Shown: piece by piece, positions 54,489-63,612 of the stretch
How the letters are laid out: each line of letters starts with the position of its first letter
How positions within the stretch are numbered: position 1 is the first letter of the stretch
Origin: Methanobacteriota archaeon
GTDB lineage: Archaea > Halobacteriota > Methanomicrobia > Methanomicrobiales > Methanoculleaceae
Assembly (NCBI GenBank): GCA_016841955.1
Contig: JAENYE010000001.1
Coordinates: forward strand, 694,025 to 758,024
Reading direction: 5' to 3'
DNA: 64,000 nucleotides
Notes under the pieces: generated by a model
What the model saw: the letters and a program-made list of their open reading frames with translations, nothing else
Databases searched by the model: none
Told to the model about the DNA's origin: nothing
Made by a program: the position numbers and the translations under genes

Positions 54489-54830
54489 TTACATCTTCAG
54501 CATCGCGTCGAAACGCTGGGCTTTCTCATTTCCCATGAGGCAGAAAGACTGGTACTTCAGCCCCATCTGATTCGCCACCGGACAAGTGGGACAGAGGCAA
54601 CCTTTGTTTTCGGTGATGCAGTGAAAGCTCCGTCCCGTTGAACAGAACAAAGTTTCTTTGGCATTTTTCGCACATTCATTGTTGGTGGGACACTGTGGGC
54701 ATATGCACATCGTCTTGAGCTCACTCACCTTCTTCATAATCTGGTCCAGGGGCATCGCCACCATCTGTTTCTGCATTTTCACGTACATGTCTTCCGGCGG
54801 CATTTCCTCTTTCGTTCCAAAAGGTGTCAT
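54489..54830 (-). CDS. DUF2769 cysteine-rich protein
   Basis: 113 residues. Two cysteine groups, MCICPQCPTNNEC and CLCPTCPVANQMG with FCSTG and FCLMG, match DUF2769, a methanogen-enriched family likely to bind metal. The ATG at 54830 has no ribosome site but lies about 26 bases after the TATA element TTTATAAAAC (54851-54860), so the mRNA is probably leaderless. Function unknown. Confidence 0.85.
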   Translation of the reverse strand: MTPFGTKEEMPPEDMYVKMQKQMVAMPLDQIMKKVSELKTMCICPQCPTNNECAKNAKETLFCSTGRSFHCITENKGCLCPTCPVANQMGLKYQSFCLMGNEKAQRFDAMLKM

Positions 54831-54850
54831 AACGGGGTGACATAATCAAG

Positions 54851-54860
54851 GTTTTATAAA
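54851..54860 (-). promoter_or_regulatory. TATA element of the DUF2769 gene
   Basis: TTTATAAAAC on the minus strand, placed for leaderless initiation at 54830. Confidence 0.6.
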
Positions 54861-54886
54861 AAATTTGTGGCAGTCCCTGTCCAGTC

Positions 54887-55450
54887 TTGGATATTTCAGT
54901 GAATTTAGATTTGAATCCAGAGGAGGGGGACGATGCCAATCCCGGGTCGGAGACACGGCCCTGGAGAACGCTCCAGTATGCAGTAGACCAGGTGCAACCG
55001 GGTGATATCATCAGTGTGCACAACGGTACGTATGATGAAGAGGTTCGGATCGTCCGCTCCGGCACTGATGCCAGCCCGATTCTCCTTCAGGGGTTTTCTA
55101 ACGATTCGGTGTCCATCAGGAGCATCGAGTTTGCTCCAGGAGCATCGCATTACCGGATAGACGGATGCTCGATAACGGGATACGAGGTCTGGGGTATTAC
55201 CCTCTACGGCAATAACAGCAGGATTCACCTATCCGACCTGGATGTCGGCGGAGGAGAAGTGGGAATCCGCCTGACTGTCGGAGGGAACGAGGGCCCCCCC
55301 GAGTACGGTCCCGTGTCAGAGGTCACTGTGGAGGACTCTGTCATCTATGACTGCATATATCGAGTCGCACATGTGAATGAGGTCACTCACACTCCAGGAG
55401 AGATCGCTACTACCCATCCGCAAGATTCTGGTTCGTGCAGGCTCTCCATC
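54887..55450 (+). pseudogene. N-terminal fragment of a right-handed beta-helix surface protein
   Basis: The frame from a TTG at 54887 reads DANPGSETRPWRTLQYAVDQ, then PGDIISVHNGTYDEEV and repeated helix turns (RIHLSDLDVGGGEVGIRL, VTVEDSVIYDC). This is the typical opening of secreted parallel beta-helix (NosD/DUF1565-like) proteins, but there is no signal peptide and no start with a ribosome site. After about 55370 the sequence loses protein character although the frame stays open to 55591. The rest of the helix is gone. Confidence 0.6.
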
Positions 55451-55566
55451 GTCCTCTGTTCCGGGTTACTACCTGCCCCCCTCTCAAAAAAGGGGGGATG
55501 CCGTGTGGTAAGGCACTCCCGCAGCACACCTGCTCTTGAGCGCCCACTACTTTCGCTCTCCTTCTG

Positions 55567-56922
55567 CTACCCGCCGGCAGGGGCACGATAGATCTCCCAG
55601 TGACCGGTATTGTTGCCCATCCAGACTATCTCGCCGTTGGAGACGTCCGGGTAGGATTGATCGTACTGGTCCTGCGTGACCGGCGTTTCCATTCCGGTGG
55701 GGATATTGTACATGTAGATGTCGTGGTTTCCGGTCCGCAGATCCGAGTAGACCACGAGGTTTCCATCGACCGCGACGGAGTCCGGCAGTGCGGATTCTCC
55801 GGTTATTTGTGTTGTATTATTCTCCACCGTGTCATAGAGGTAGACGGCACTCCGGTTCTCGAGGACGTTGATCCAGGCAACGTACCGGCCGTCGCTCGAG
55901 ACATCGGGATAGCGATCGTCACCCGAATTGCCCAGGAAGATTCCTTCCGATTGCCCGAGGGGTGCTACTACGATGTCGAAGTCTCCGCCCTCGGTCTGAT
56001 TATCCGCCCAGGCCGTCGTATTTCCACCGATAGCCGTCTCCATCTGGTAGTAGGGATTGGTGACTACGGGCATGGTGTTTCCGCTTGAAATCTGGTAGAG
56101 GTATACATCGCTTGACGCGTTCGTAAGATTCGTCCAGATGATGTAGTCCTGCGAGACACCCGGATCCAGCTGCATCCCGGCGCCGTCTTCCGTCACCTGC
56201 TGCAGTTGCCCCGAAGCGGCGTCGTAGAGGTAGATATTCGTGCCTCCTGTCTGCGGATTTGTTCCCGACCAAACCGCGTTATTTTCAGCGATGGCAAGTT
56301 GGTACGGCATGGCGAGAGGAATCGATGTGGCATTGGATATGGTTGTGGTGTCTCCCGAGGACGCATTATAGAGCTGCACCGAGGATGATTCGTTTACCGA
56401 ATCGTTGTTAACCCAGACGATACTATTTCCGGATATCGCAGGGTACATATTGTCCCCCGGGCCGCTCGATACCTGCATCCCGGCACCTGCCGTGACGTTC
56501 TGCTGGGGCTGCGTCGTCGGCGCTTGCGGAACTGCAACTGTCGGCGGTGGCGGTCGCAGAGGTGTGACCGTTTGCGATGGAGGTTGCGTAGGCATGACCG
56601 TCGGCGTCTGAGGTTGTGTCGGCGTGACTGTCGGTGTCTGGGTTGGCGTAGGCGTAACCGTTGGTGTTTGAGGTTGTGTCGGCGTAACCGTCGGCGTTTG
56701 AGGCGGCGGAGGTGCGACTACTGGCGGTTCGACTACGATTGTCGGTCCGACTACCGGCGGTCGCGTAGGTGTGGGCGTGACCGTTGGGGGTGGCGGAGGT
56801 TCGACTACCGGCGGTTGCGTGGGCTGCACGGGGCGTAGCTGTGCCGAAGCGAGTCCCGTCGCACAAATGATGGCGATGACGAGAATCGCGGCGGTCATCG
56901 CCCTGAAAGCTATACCTCCCAT
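55567..56922 (-). CDS. secreted beta-propeller protein with Pro/Thr-rich stalk
   Basis: 451 residues from the ATG at 56922 (GGAAGGTG seven bases upstream). A signal peptide ends GLASAQ. Residues about 30-140 are a low-complexity stalk of PTVTPTQPQT-type repeats. The remainder is a propeller of TolB/WD40-like blades with recurrent YPAISGNSIVWVNN, YPDVSSDGRYVAWIN and YPDVSNGEIVWMGN. N-glycosylation sequons are frequent. The stalk and lack of an anchor suggest a protein extending from the cell surface or released. Partner unknown. Confidence 0.85.
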   Translation of the reverse strand: MGGIAFRAMTAAILVIAIICATGLASAQLRPVQPTQPPVVEPPPPPTVTPTPTRPPVVGPTIVVEPPVVAPPPPQTPTVTPTQPQTPTVTPTPTQTPTVTPTQPQTPTVMPTQPPSQTVTPLRPPPPTVAVPQAPTTQPQQNVTAGAGMQVSSGPGDNMYPAISGNSIVWVNNDSVNESSSVQLYNASSGDTTTISNATSIPLAMPYQLAIAENNAVWSGTNPQTGGTNIYLYDAASGQLQQVTEDGAGMQLDPGVSQDYIIWTNLTNASSDVYLYQISSGNTMPVVTNPYYQMETAIGGNTTAWADNQTEGGDFDIVVAPLGQSEGIFLGNSGDDRYPDVSSDGRYVAWINVLENRSAVYLYDTVENNTTQITGESALPDSVAVDGNLVVYSDLRTGNHDIYMYNIPTGMETPVTQDQYDQSYPDVSNGEIVWMGNNTGHWEIYRAPAGG

Positions 56923-57765
56923 ACGTATCACCTTCCTTGGCTGTTGCCGGTTCTCCGTCTCTTTTCAGGAGGGAGAGCCCTGTGCATGCGATCACGATCC
57001 CGCGTGCGTTGTCGTGTGCAGACAGGTGACGGGTAGTATCACCGTTTCCCGGGTATCTCTGCTGTTCCGGATGCGCGTATACCTCGTGAACCGCTCTCAA
57101 AAGGGAAGAGCTGTCTGCAGGCGGTGTAGGGCGAAGATGTCCGCAGCATCAATGATCCCACGCCGCGGCAGGATAGAGGAGGGAGTATATATAGATGCCT
57201 GCAGCGGTTGCGGCAGATTTTGTGGGATTCCGGATTGGAAAACGAACTGCAGAGAACGGTTCCGTTCGGCCGGGGTAATGCCGGACTCCCTTCGTCCGCC
57301 GGCACGGCCACGAGAATCTCTATATCCATCAGGTCCGCCCGTTTTAAGGCCATATTCATTGCTACTTTTTCGTTCGGGGCTTCGAAGAGGACGGTGGTTG
57401 TCATCAATTCCGATAAAGGAGAAGATCGACTTCTCGATGCTTTTACCGTGAATGGTACGGAAACGTAAAGCCATTTTTATTAAATGAGCACCGCTCAGCG
57501 GATTTGAACCCCATTCTGGAGGCGTTCCAGAAGATGAGCATGGAACCGGAGATCGCACAGTGGTCTTCCTTCAACACGATGCATCAAGCTTAACTGTGGT
57601 GTAATGTGACATCATGTCCTTATGTGCGGCCCGGCAGGAATTAAAAATCACTTTCGTTCCACACGGCGCGGGAGGATTTATCGTTTGATTACCCTATACG
57701 GCGAACGGGAAACGGTGCTTTTACTTGAAGAGCCTCGAGAAATAACATCCGGGAGTTAATAATTC
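56923..57765. other. intergenic region with one gene fragment
   Basis: Apart from the GYD-like fragment at 57170-57404 no gene is supported. A TATA-like GGAGTATATATAG occurs at 57180-57192 with nothing convincing downstream on either strand. 57480-57765 shows no recognisable feature except GGGAG before the immunity gene. Confidence 0.4.
57170..57404 (-). pseudogene. GYD-like domain fragment
   Basis: From an ATG at 57404 the minus strand reads MTTTVLFEAPNEKVAMNMAL and KRADLMDIEILVAVPADE, which resembles the C-terminal half of GYD-family proteins. After that the frame continues without protein-like character. There is no conserved N-terminal half, so this looks like a truncated remnant. Confidence 0.4.
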
Positions 57766-58257
57766 ATGAAAAAATACAGCAAGCAGGACCAGATATCGAT
57801 GGCGACCTGGGCTGCGGACTGCGCCGAACGGGTGCTTGGGCTCTTTGAGAAGGCGTATCCGGAGGACGACCGGCCGCGCAAGGCCATCGAGACGTGCCGG
57901 ACGTGGGTCCGTACGGGCGTATTCAGGATGGACGAGATACGCGGAGCTTCTCTTGGGGCTCATGCCGCCGCCCGCGATGCGAAGGAAAATGATGCAGCCT
58001 GCTTTGCGGCGCGAGCCGCGGGCCAGGCGGTGGCGACTGCGCATGTCCCCCAGCACGCCTTCGGGGGCGCTTACTATGCCCTCAAAGCCGTCGCAGCGGC
58101 TGATCCGGCGAATGCCGGGGTTAATGTTGCCGGGGAACGCGATTGGCAGTCGCAGCGCCTTCCTGAGGGTCTGAGGGAGGAGATAATGAGTAAAATTGTT
58201 ATTCAGGAACTTGGGGGCGGGGTTTCTGTTAAACTGCGGAAGGGGGAGGGTTTTTGA
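57766..58257 (+). CDS. putative immunity protein (Imm-5-like)
   Basis: 163 residues; GGGAG ten bases before the ATG. The sequence MATWAADCAERVLGLFEKAY, PEDDRPRKAIETCRTWVRTG and AARAAGQAVATAHVPQHAFG matches an alanine-rich helical family annotated as putative immunity protein of polymorphic toxin systems. No toxin gene is visible near it, so it may be a solitary immunity gene or have another role. It marks the start of the accessory segment. Confidence 0.8.
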   Translation: MKKYSKQDQISMATWAADCAERVLGLFEKAYPEDDRPRKAIETCRTWVRTGVFRMDEIRGASLGAHAAARDAKENDAACFAARAAGQAVATAHVPQHAFGGAYYALKAVAAADPANAGVNVAGERDWQSQRLPEGLREEIMSKIVIQELGGGVSVKLRKGEGF

Positions 58258-58560
58258 CGGTTTCAGTTTTGTTTGTTATGATGTGGGGGGAGTTTTGACG
58301 TGGTGGGGGAAACGGTACCGGGGCGATCTTTCCCTTCATCGGTATACGGTCCTAGCATCCCATAGCAGGGAGTGTCTTTCTGCCTTATGAGTATAAGTCC
58401 GGGGAACAGGGATATGTGAATTGGCGGGGATATTGAAGGCAAAACGTGACAATAAAACGTCACAAGATTCGATCTGAAGCGGTTACAGTATCCGACTTGA
58501 ATAAGGTAACAGATAAGGTGTTGGCGAGGATACTGGGGTTATGCTCATCGGAATGAGCAT
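58258..58560. other. boundary between GC-rich and AT-rich sequence
   Basis: No gene. A short inverted repeat (CGTGACAATAAAACGTCAC, about 58446-58464) is present. Base composition changes from GC-rich to AT-rich around 58400. Confidence 0.4.
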
Positions 58561-59004
58561 TTAAACCTCTATTTGAATAAATTTACCTGGGGCGCCTTTA
58601 TTGGGATCTAATTGGTATTTGAAAACTGAATCATCGATATATTGGAACGATTGCGGCGCAACAAAGTTCGAACTAAGCTTCTTGGGATCGATAGGCTCTT
58701 CAAACAATTCGAAATTGGTTATTTCTATCGCATATCCTTTATCTTTTCCAGAGAAGTACGCATAGAAGTCCTTCTTGGTTAGTCCAGAATACTCATTCAA
58801 TTGTGCCCATAGATTCTCTGGATGGTCATCGAGGATTTTCCCAATCCTAAATTTGCCGATAATTTTTTTCACAGGAGATGTTGAGTAAATGTAGACCTCA
58901 CAAACCGACCGATCTTTGAATATCACCTTGCGAAATTCGTATCTCTTTGTTCCACTGATAATTTTCCGAACGTGTTTTGGCTTAATGGACAGTATAACTC
59001 TCAT
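58561..59004 (-). CDS. ASCH-domain protein
   Basis: 147 residues from the ATG at 59004, seven bases after GAGGTG; the gene overlaps the end of the PIN-GNAT gene by 23 bases. ILSIKPKHVRKIISGTKRYE with FRKVIF is the conserved opening of ASCH domains (PUA-like, predicted to bind RNA or modified nucleotides), followed by YIYSTSPVKKIIGKF. It lies in AT-rich sequence unlike the neighbourhood, suggesting transfer together with its partner. Confidence 0.85.
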   Translation of the reverse strand: MRVILSIKPKHVRKIISGTKRYEFRKVIFKDRSVCEVYIYSTSPVKKIIGKFRIGKILDDHPENLWAQLNEYSGLTKKDFYAYFSGKDKGYAIEITNFELFEEPIDPKKLSSNFVAPQSFQYIDDSVFKYQLDPNKGAPGKFIQIEV

Positions 59005-60499
59005 TAATTCCACCTCGCTGCTTTACCCATGTGTACTTCGTATTATCGATTTCGGTGATTGATTGTGGTGCCCATGAGAGGACGTTAGCTCTTCTTAGCT
59101 CGTTGATTGTTACACTGTGTGGCAGATGGAAATGATGCCTAAATAGAATGACAGTCAGTGGCTTATTAGATCTTTCGATCGCGTCGTGAGAGTAAACACT
59201 TCTTTTCCCTATTATTCGAATGATCTCATCGGTGTCCGAAACATCCGGGAAGACATTGTCAACGACACCTATTGATGTTATTGCTTTATTGTCTCGTGAT
59301 CGGTAGAACAGGATGATATCTCCGGGCTCTATCTTTTTTATCCGGCTATGAGTCAGGTAAGCCTTTCGAATGGTGTTTCCCTCTATACCAAACTCTCCAA
59401 AGTGCTCGTAGATTTTCGTCTGTCTTCCTTTTGAAAAATCGGTGAATAGCAGGTTATGGAATTCTGGTTGGATGGGAACAATATATTTTTTAACCAGATC
59501 TCCATCATAAAAACTTGGGTAATATATCTGTGATACATGGGCTGGCGAAAGAGAGGAGATATCGTGTTCTCGGGCGCAGAGACTTTTCACGTAAACGTCC
59601 TCCTCCCTATTTTCATTTTGGAGGATGCTTGCTTTGCGAAAACCATATTCTGATACGAGATCGATAAGGCGATCCCCTTCAGGCTGAGTAAAGCGAGTGA
59701 GATAGATCTCGGTGATGTCATTTCTTAGTGCAATGTCTACCGAGATCTTCAAGAGCAGTTCACCGATTTTATACCCCACATGTTCAACCTTCATCGTCGC
59801 AATTTTCAACCGTTTCTTTTTTGGGAGGGGAGGAATCGATGGAATAGGCTCATCTTCAATCTTATAGATGAGAATAGCCCCAAGGCTCGCATCGGATCGT
59901 CTATGGATGTAGCATTCTCTCCCCTCTTGAGCCTTTTTTATGAACCATTCGTCGAATCCAGGGTAGTCCACTCTCAACGAGTCGAAGATTGGATCCCTTA
60001 GATCCAGATTGTGCATCCTATCTTTTACAAGCGCAGGAGGCGTGGGGATGATCTCTCGTGAGGGTAGGTACCTGTTGAAATCATGAACTGCTTCGGAGAT
60101 GAGAAATACACGTTCTCCAGCTCCTATTGAATGCGCCTTTTTGTGAATCCCTCTATCTTCAGTGATGAAAAATTCAACTGCATTTCTGTGCACAGCATAT
60201 AGGAGAGCATTATCGATGGCATCATGCGAATTTTTTGCGGGTCCGACGAGCTCACAAAACGATGTATCATTGTTAGGATCTGGTGGTCGCTCTAGATGGG
60301 AGTATGCCTCGATTTTCGAGAGGTTCACTTCTCTGCGCCTGATATCGGAGTCTCTTCGTAGCTCAGAAACTGAAAGAGGATGGATTACAAGTTCCGCTCC
60401 CAATTCGTTGAGTAATCGGAGCAGTTTGGCTAAGTCGTGCGAAAGGGCACGATCTTGTTCACGATAAATGAAGATATTGGTATCAAGTAATATCCTCAT
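58982..60499 (-). CDS. PIN-GNAT-EVE/PUA-like fusion protein
   Basis: 505 residues. Residues 1-145: PIN ribonuclease domain with LLDTNIFIYRE, a mid Glu in SVSELRRD, and DAIDNALLYAV plus FFITEDRGIHKKA, so all acidic metal ligands are present. Residues about 190-305: GNAT-like acetyltransferase fold with KIATMKVEHVGYKIGELLLK (acetyl-CoA loop region) and VSEYGFRKASI. Residues about 330-490: PUA/EVE-like domain with IEPGDIILFYRSRDNKAITS, IGVVDNVFPDV and ANVLSWAPQSI. ATG 60499 lies about 24 bases after an AT-rich TATA-like element, fitting leaderless initiation. The next gene (ASCH) overlaps its end. Function unknown; possibly defence or RNA-modification related. Confidence 0.82.
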   Translation of the reverse strand: MRILLDTNIFIYREQDRALSHDLAKLLRLLNELGAELVIHPLSVSELRRDSDIRRREVNLSKIEAYSHLERPPDPNNDTSFCELVGPAKNSHDAIDNALLYAVHRNAVEFFITEDRGIHKKAHSIGAGERVFLISEAVHDFNRYLPSREIIPTPPALVKDRMHNLDLRDPIFDSLRVDYPGFDEWFIKKAQEGRECYIHRRSDASLGAILIYKIEDEPIPSIPPLPKKKRLKIATMKVEHVGYKIGELLLKISVDIALRNDITEIYLTRFTQPEGDRLIDLVSEYGFRKASILQNENREEDVYVKSLCAREHDISSLSPAHVSQIYYPSFYDGDLVKKYIVPIQPEFHNLLFTDFSKGRQTKIYEHFGEFGIEGNTIRKAYLTHSRIKKIEPGDIILFYRSRDNKAITSIGVVDNVFPDVSDTDEIIRIIGKRSVYSHDAIERSNKPLTVILFRHHFHLPHSVTINELRRANVLSWAPQSITEIDNTKYTWVKQRGGINESYTVH

Positions 60500-60722
60500 C
60501 TGTCACCAACGAAGGTTTAAGGATTAGGTCATTAATAACCCTTCTTTATCTTTTCAGGCATCCAGAAACTGCTGAAGAGACATTATCGTTGTCATATGCG
60601 CCTTTTTTTAATCGTATTTGATAGTGAACCCATCTGATCCGAATTATCTAAAGGCATAAAGTGGGATCAAATGGGGCGCTCCTCTGATGAAAAAAATATA
60701 GGGACTTCGTAAAAAAATCACG

Positions 60723-60890
60723 TCATCTGCTCGTTGGACATCCTCTTCTTCGTAAACATATATCCCACAGGTGCTCTCGGCCGCCTGGCTCCGGGATCTC
60801 CGACCTTTCTTCACGGGCAGTCTTGAGCCAGAGGTCGACGGCCATCTTCACTTCGCGGAGCGCCCCCTCATCTCTCAGTATAACAGGCCA
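60723..60890 (-). pseudogene. HicB-like antitoxin remnant
   Basis: The minus strand reads WPVILRDEGALREVKMAVDL then WLKTAREERSEIPEP and a stop at 60723. The DEGALREVKMAVDLWLKTA...IPEP pattern matches the C-terminal half of HicB antitoxins. The N-terminal half and hicA are missing. Confidence 0.5.
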
Positions 60891-61066
60891 TCCTTCCAAA
60901 AGAATAGCTTATTAAATGGCCTCTCGTATTTCTCCAACACACTTGGATAGAGTGCATCGTATTTGATTTCATTCAAAAGTATATTGAACATAAACGGACC
61001 ATCCTCTGTTGTTCTATCATCATGCTCGGCATACAAGATGGAGGAAATTGTTTTAGATTGGGTAGG
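60875..61066 (-). pseudogene. C-terminal fragment of an unidentified AT-rich gene
   Basis: The minus strand reads SILYAEHDDRTTEDGPFMFN, ILLNEIKYDALYPSVLEKYE and RPFNKLFFWKDGLLY followed by TGA at 60875. This is coherent protein in a frame different from the HicB remnant, with no start codon context. Not recognised. It abuts the HicB remnant, so a deletion has probably joined two broken genes. Confidence 0.45.
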
Positions 61067-61158
61067 ACGTTAAATTACCATCACAACGACCATGGTCGGG
61101 AATGCAGTTCGGGACACCCCGACGGAGAGGGGCATGCGAAGCGGTGTTCTGCTCCGTC

Positions 61159-61420
61159 TCAGCGTGCCGGGGACCGGGTATCCCCGGGAACCAGGCCGGC
61201 CTGTTGCAGAAACGAGAAAAAATTCCAGTAATCCGAGGCCCGCCTGATCTTGCCCTCGCGTAATTCCGTCACCGTGGCGCCCCGGACGGAGAAACTCTTG
61301 CCGGTGGCCGGCGGCATGCCGGGATGCTGGCCGGAATACGGCCCCTGCATGGTCCACTCGGTGACTGCCCAGTCGCCGGTACTGACGCGTAGAGCTATTG
61401 TTATTACCCCCTGTGGGAAA
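61159..61420 (-). pseudogene. SnoaL-like (NTF2-fold) C-terminal fragment
   Basis: The minus strand reads STGDWAVTEWTMQGPYSGQH, GMPPATGKSFSVRGATVTEL and GKIRRASDYWNFFSFLQQAG, the standard second half of SnoaL-like/ester-cyclase proteins. The frame continues upstream to 61614, but that part is the antisense of the kinase gene's 5' region and not conserved. The N-terminal half of the NTF2 fold is missing. Confidence 0.6.
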
Positions 61421-61458
61421 CCCACTGGTACTGCTTTAACTAGGAGTCTCAGATTCGG

Positions 61459-63606
61459 ATGCCTGCACCCCCAGGAACCACACAGAAGAACCCCGATCCC
61501 ACCGGACAGGACGAAGCGGCACAGGACATCTCCCCAGAAGTAGAACGGCTTGTTCACGAGCGGACAGAAGAGATCCGGAAAGAGAATGATGCACTCCGGC
61601 GGGAGAATGCACATCTTCGACGGACTGAGACAACCTTGCGGGAGAGTGAAGCGAAGTACCGGGTGGTAGCTGATTTTACGTATGACTGGGAGGAATGGAT
61701 TGATCCCGAGGGCTCCTATGTCTATGTATCGCCGTCATGCGAACGCATCACGGGTTACTCTGTTGCCGACTTTACTGCTGATCCAATGCTGATTCAAAGG
61801 ATCACTCATCCAGAAGATCAGAAAGTATTGGAAGGGCATACTGAGGAATTTCATACCAATGGGACGGAACCTGCCGATATAGACTTCCGTATCGTTACCA
61901 AGAGCGGGGAGATACGATGGATCAGCCACTATTGCCAACCAGTTTATTCGGCTGAAGGTGTGTTCCGGGGTAGGCGGGGAAGCAATCGAGATATCACCAA
62001 ACGCAAGCGAGCCGAAGAGGCGTTGCGGAAGGCCTATGCCGAGCTCGACGACCGGGTCAGGGAACGGACGGCCGAGCTGGAGCATGCAAATACCCGGCTC
62101 CAGATCGAGATCGAAGAGCGCAAGCATGTGGAGGAGGGCCTGCAGGAGAGTAAGGAGAAACTTCGACCTCTCTTTGATTCGCTGCCGATCGGGATTTCTG
62201 TCCTGGATACCGATCGGAAGATACGGGAAGTGAACCCTGCGCTGGGAAATATCCTTGATATCTCGCAGGAAGACCTCATGCATGGCGCATATACCGGCAG
62301 GCGCTATCTCCGATCGGACGGGACAGAGATGCCCATGGCGGGGTATCCCAGCGTTCGGGCATTCGAAGAGCAAAAGGCAGTACATAACGTTGAGATCGGA
62401 GTGGTGAAAGAGGACGGCACTACCATCTGGACGAACGTGAGCGCTGTCCCGCTCCCGTTTTCAGACTGGCGCGTACTGGTGACCACGTCAGATATCACCG
62501 AGCGGAAGCGGGTCGAAGAGGCGCTTCGAAGTACCAGCGATTACCTCGAGAGCCTGATCAACTATGCGAACGCCCCCATCATTGTCTGGGATTCGGACCA
62601 TACGATCACGAGGTTCAACAACGCTTTTGAGCGCCTGACAGAGTATTCTGCCGGAGAGGTGGTCGGCCGGAAGCTGGACATCTTGTTCTCGGAGGATACC
62701 CGGGACGAGTCGCTGGCCAAGATACAGCGCAGTCAGACGGAACATTGGGAGTCCATCGAGATACCCATTCTCCGAAAGGATGGCGACATGCGCATCGCGC
62801 TCTGGAACTCGGCGAACATATACGACGAAAAGGGCGATCTGCTGGCGACCATTGCGCAGGGCCAGGACATCACCAAGCGCAAGCAGGCCGAGAAAGCACT
62901 CCAGCGCCGCACCGACGACCTTATCGGGCTCAACCAGGAGGTCGAAGCGGCACGCGAGGAGGCGAACATGTACCTCGACATCATGACCCACGACGTCCGG
63001 AATGCGAACAACGTCTCGAGCATGTACGCGGACCTCATGACCGAGCTGGCAGAAGGAACCCTGAAGACCTATGTAGAGAAGCTGCACGACAGCGTCGAGC
63101 GAAGCAGCGAGATCTTGCAGAACGTCGCCACAATCCGCCGGGCCCAGCATGCACCCGGCCGCCTGTTACCGGTGAACCTCGATGCGGCCATCAGGGAGGA
63201 GATCGACGCGTTTCCAGGAGCCACAATCCGATACCGGGTTCCTCCGGTCGAGGTGCTGGCTGACGGTCTCCTCCCGACCGTCTTTAACAACCTCATCAGC
63301 AATGCTGTCAAGTTCGGCGGTCCCGATGTCGAGATCTCCATCCATGTCGAGGAGCAGGACGGCGAGATGTTGGTCTCTGTGGAGGACACCGGCCCGGGTG
63401 TGCCAGAAGAGATGAAGGAGATCCTCTTCCACCGGTTCGAACGGGGCATGGCCAAGGGGAGGGGCGAGGGGCTCGGGCTCTTCATCGTCCGGACGCTTGT
63501 TACGCGCTACGGCGGTACTATCTGGATCGAGGACCGGATGCCGGGCCATCCGGAGGAAGGGGCAACCTTCAGGTTCACGCTTCGAAAAGCCGGGGAAAAC
63601 AGCTGA
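61459..63606 (+). CDS. PAS-domain sensor histidine kinase
   Basis: 715 residues, cytoplasmic. An N-terminal coiled coil (about 25-65) leads to PAS 1 (about 66-185), a second coiled coil (about 190-230), PAS 2 (about 235-350) and PAS 3 (about 355-480). The dimerisation domain has MYLDIMTHDVRNANNVSSMY (phospho-accepting His), and the ATPase domain has NNLISNAVKFGG (N box), EDTGPGVPEEM (G1) and RGEGLGLFIVRTL (G2). AGGAG lies 12 bases upstream of the ATG. No response regulator is adjacent. Common architecture in Methanomicrobiales. Confidence 0.92.
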   Translation: MPAPPGTTQKNPDPTGQDEAAQDISPEVERLVHERTEEIRKENDALRRENAHLRRTETTLRESEAKYRVVADFTYDWEEWIDPEGSYVYVSPSCERITGYSVADFTADPMLIQRITHPEDQKVLEGHTEEFHTNGTEPADIDFRIVTKSGEIRWISHYCQPVYSAEGVFRGRRGSNRDITKRKRAEEALRKAYAELDDRVRERTAELEHANTRLQIEIEERKHVEEGLQESKEKLRPLFDSLPIGISVLDTDRKIREVNPALGNILDISQEDLMHGAYTGRRYLRSDGTEMPMAGYPSVRAFEEQKAVHNVEIGVVKEDGTTIWTNVSAVPLPFSDWRVLVTTSDITERKRVEEALRSTSDYLESLINYANAPIIVWDSDHTITRFNNAFERLTEYSAGEVVGRKLDILFSEDTRDESLAKIQRSQTEHWESIEIPILRKDGDMRIALWNSANIYDEKGDLLATIAQGQDITKRKQAEKALQRRTDDLIGLNQEVEAAREEANMYLDIMTHDVRNANNVSSMYADLMTELAEGTLKTYVEKLHDSVERSSEILQNVATIRRAQHAPGRLLPVNLDAAIREEIDAFPGATIRYRVPPVEVLADGLLPTVFNNLISNAVKFGGPDVEISIHVEEQDGEMLVSVEDTGPGVPEEMKEILFHRFERGMAKGRGEGLGLFIVRTLVTRYGGTIWIEDRMPGHPEEGATFRFTLRKAGENS

Positions 63607-63612
63607 GAGATT

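Noticed and set aside
56524-56838. Plus-strand frame with Cys/Arg-rich translation
   Set aside because: Antisense of the Pro/Thr-rich repeat stalk of the beta-propeller gene.
57097-57558. 153-codon minus-strand frame
   Set aside because: Overlaps the GYD-like fragment in another frame and shows no family similarity.
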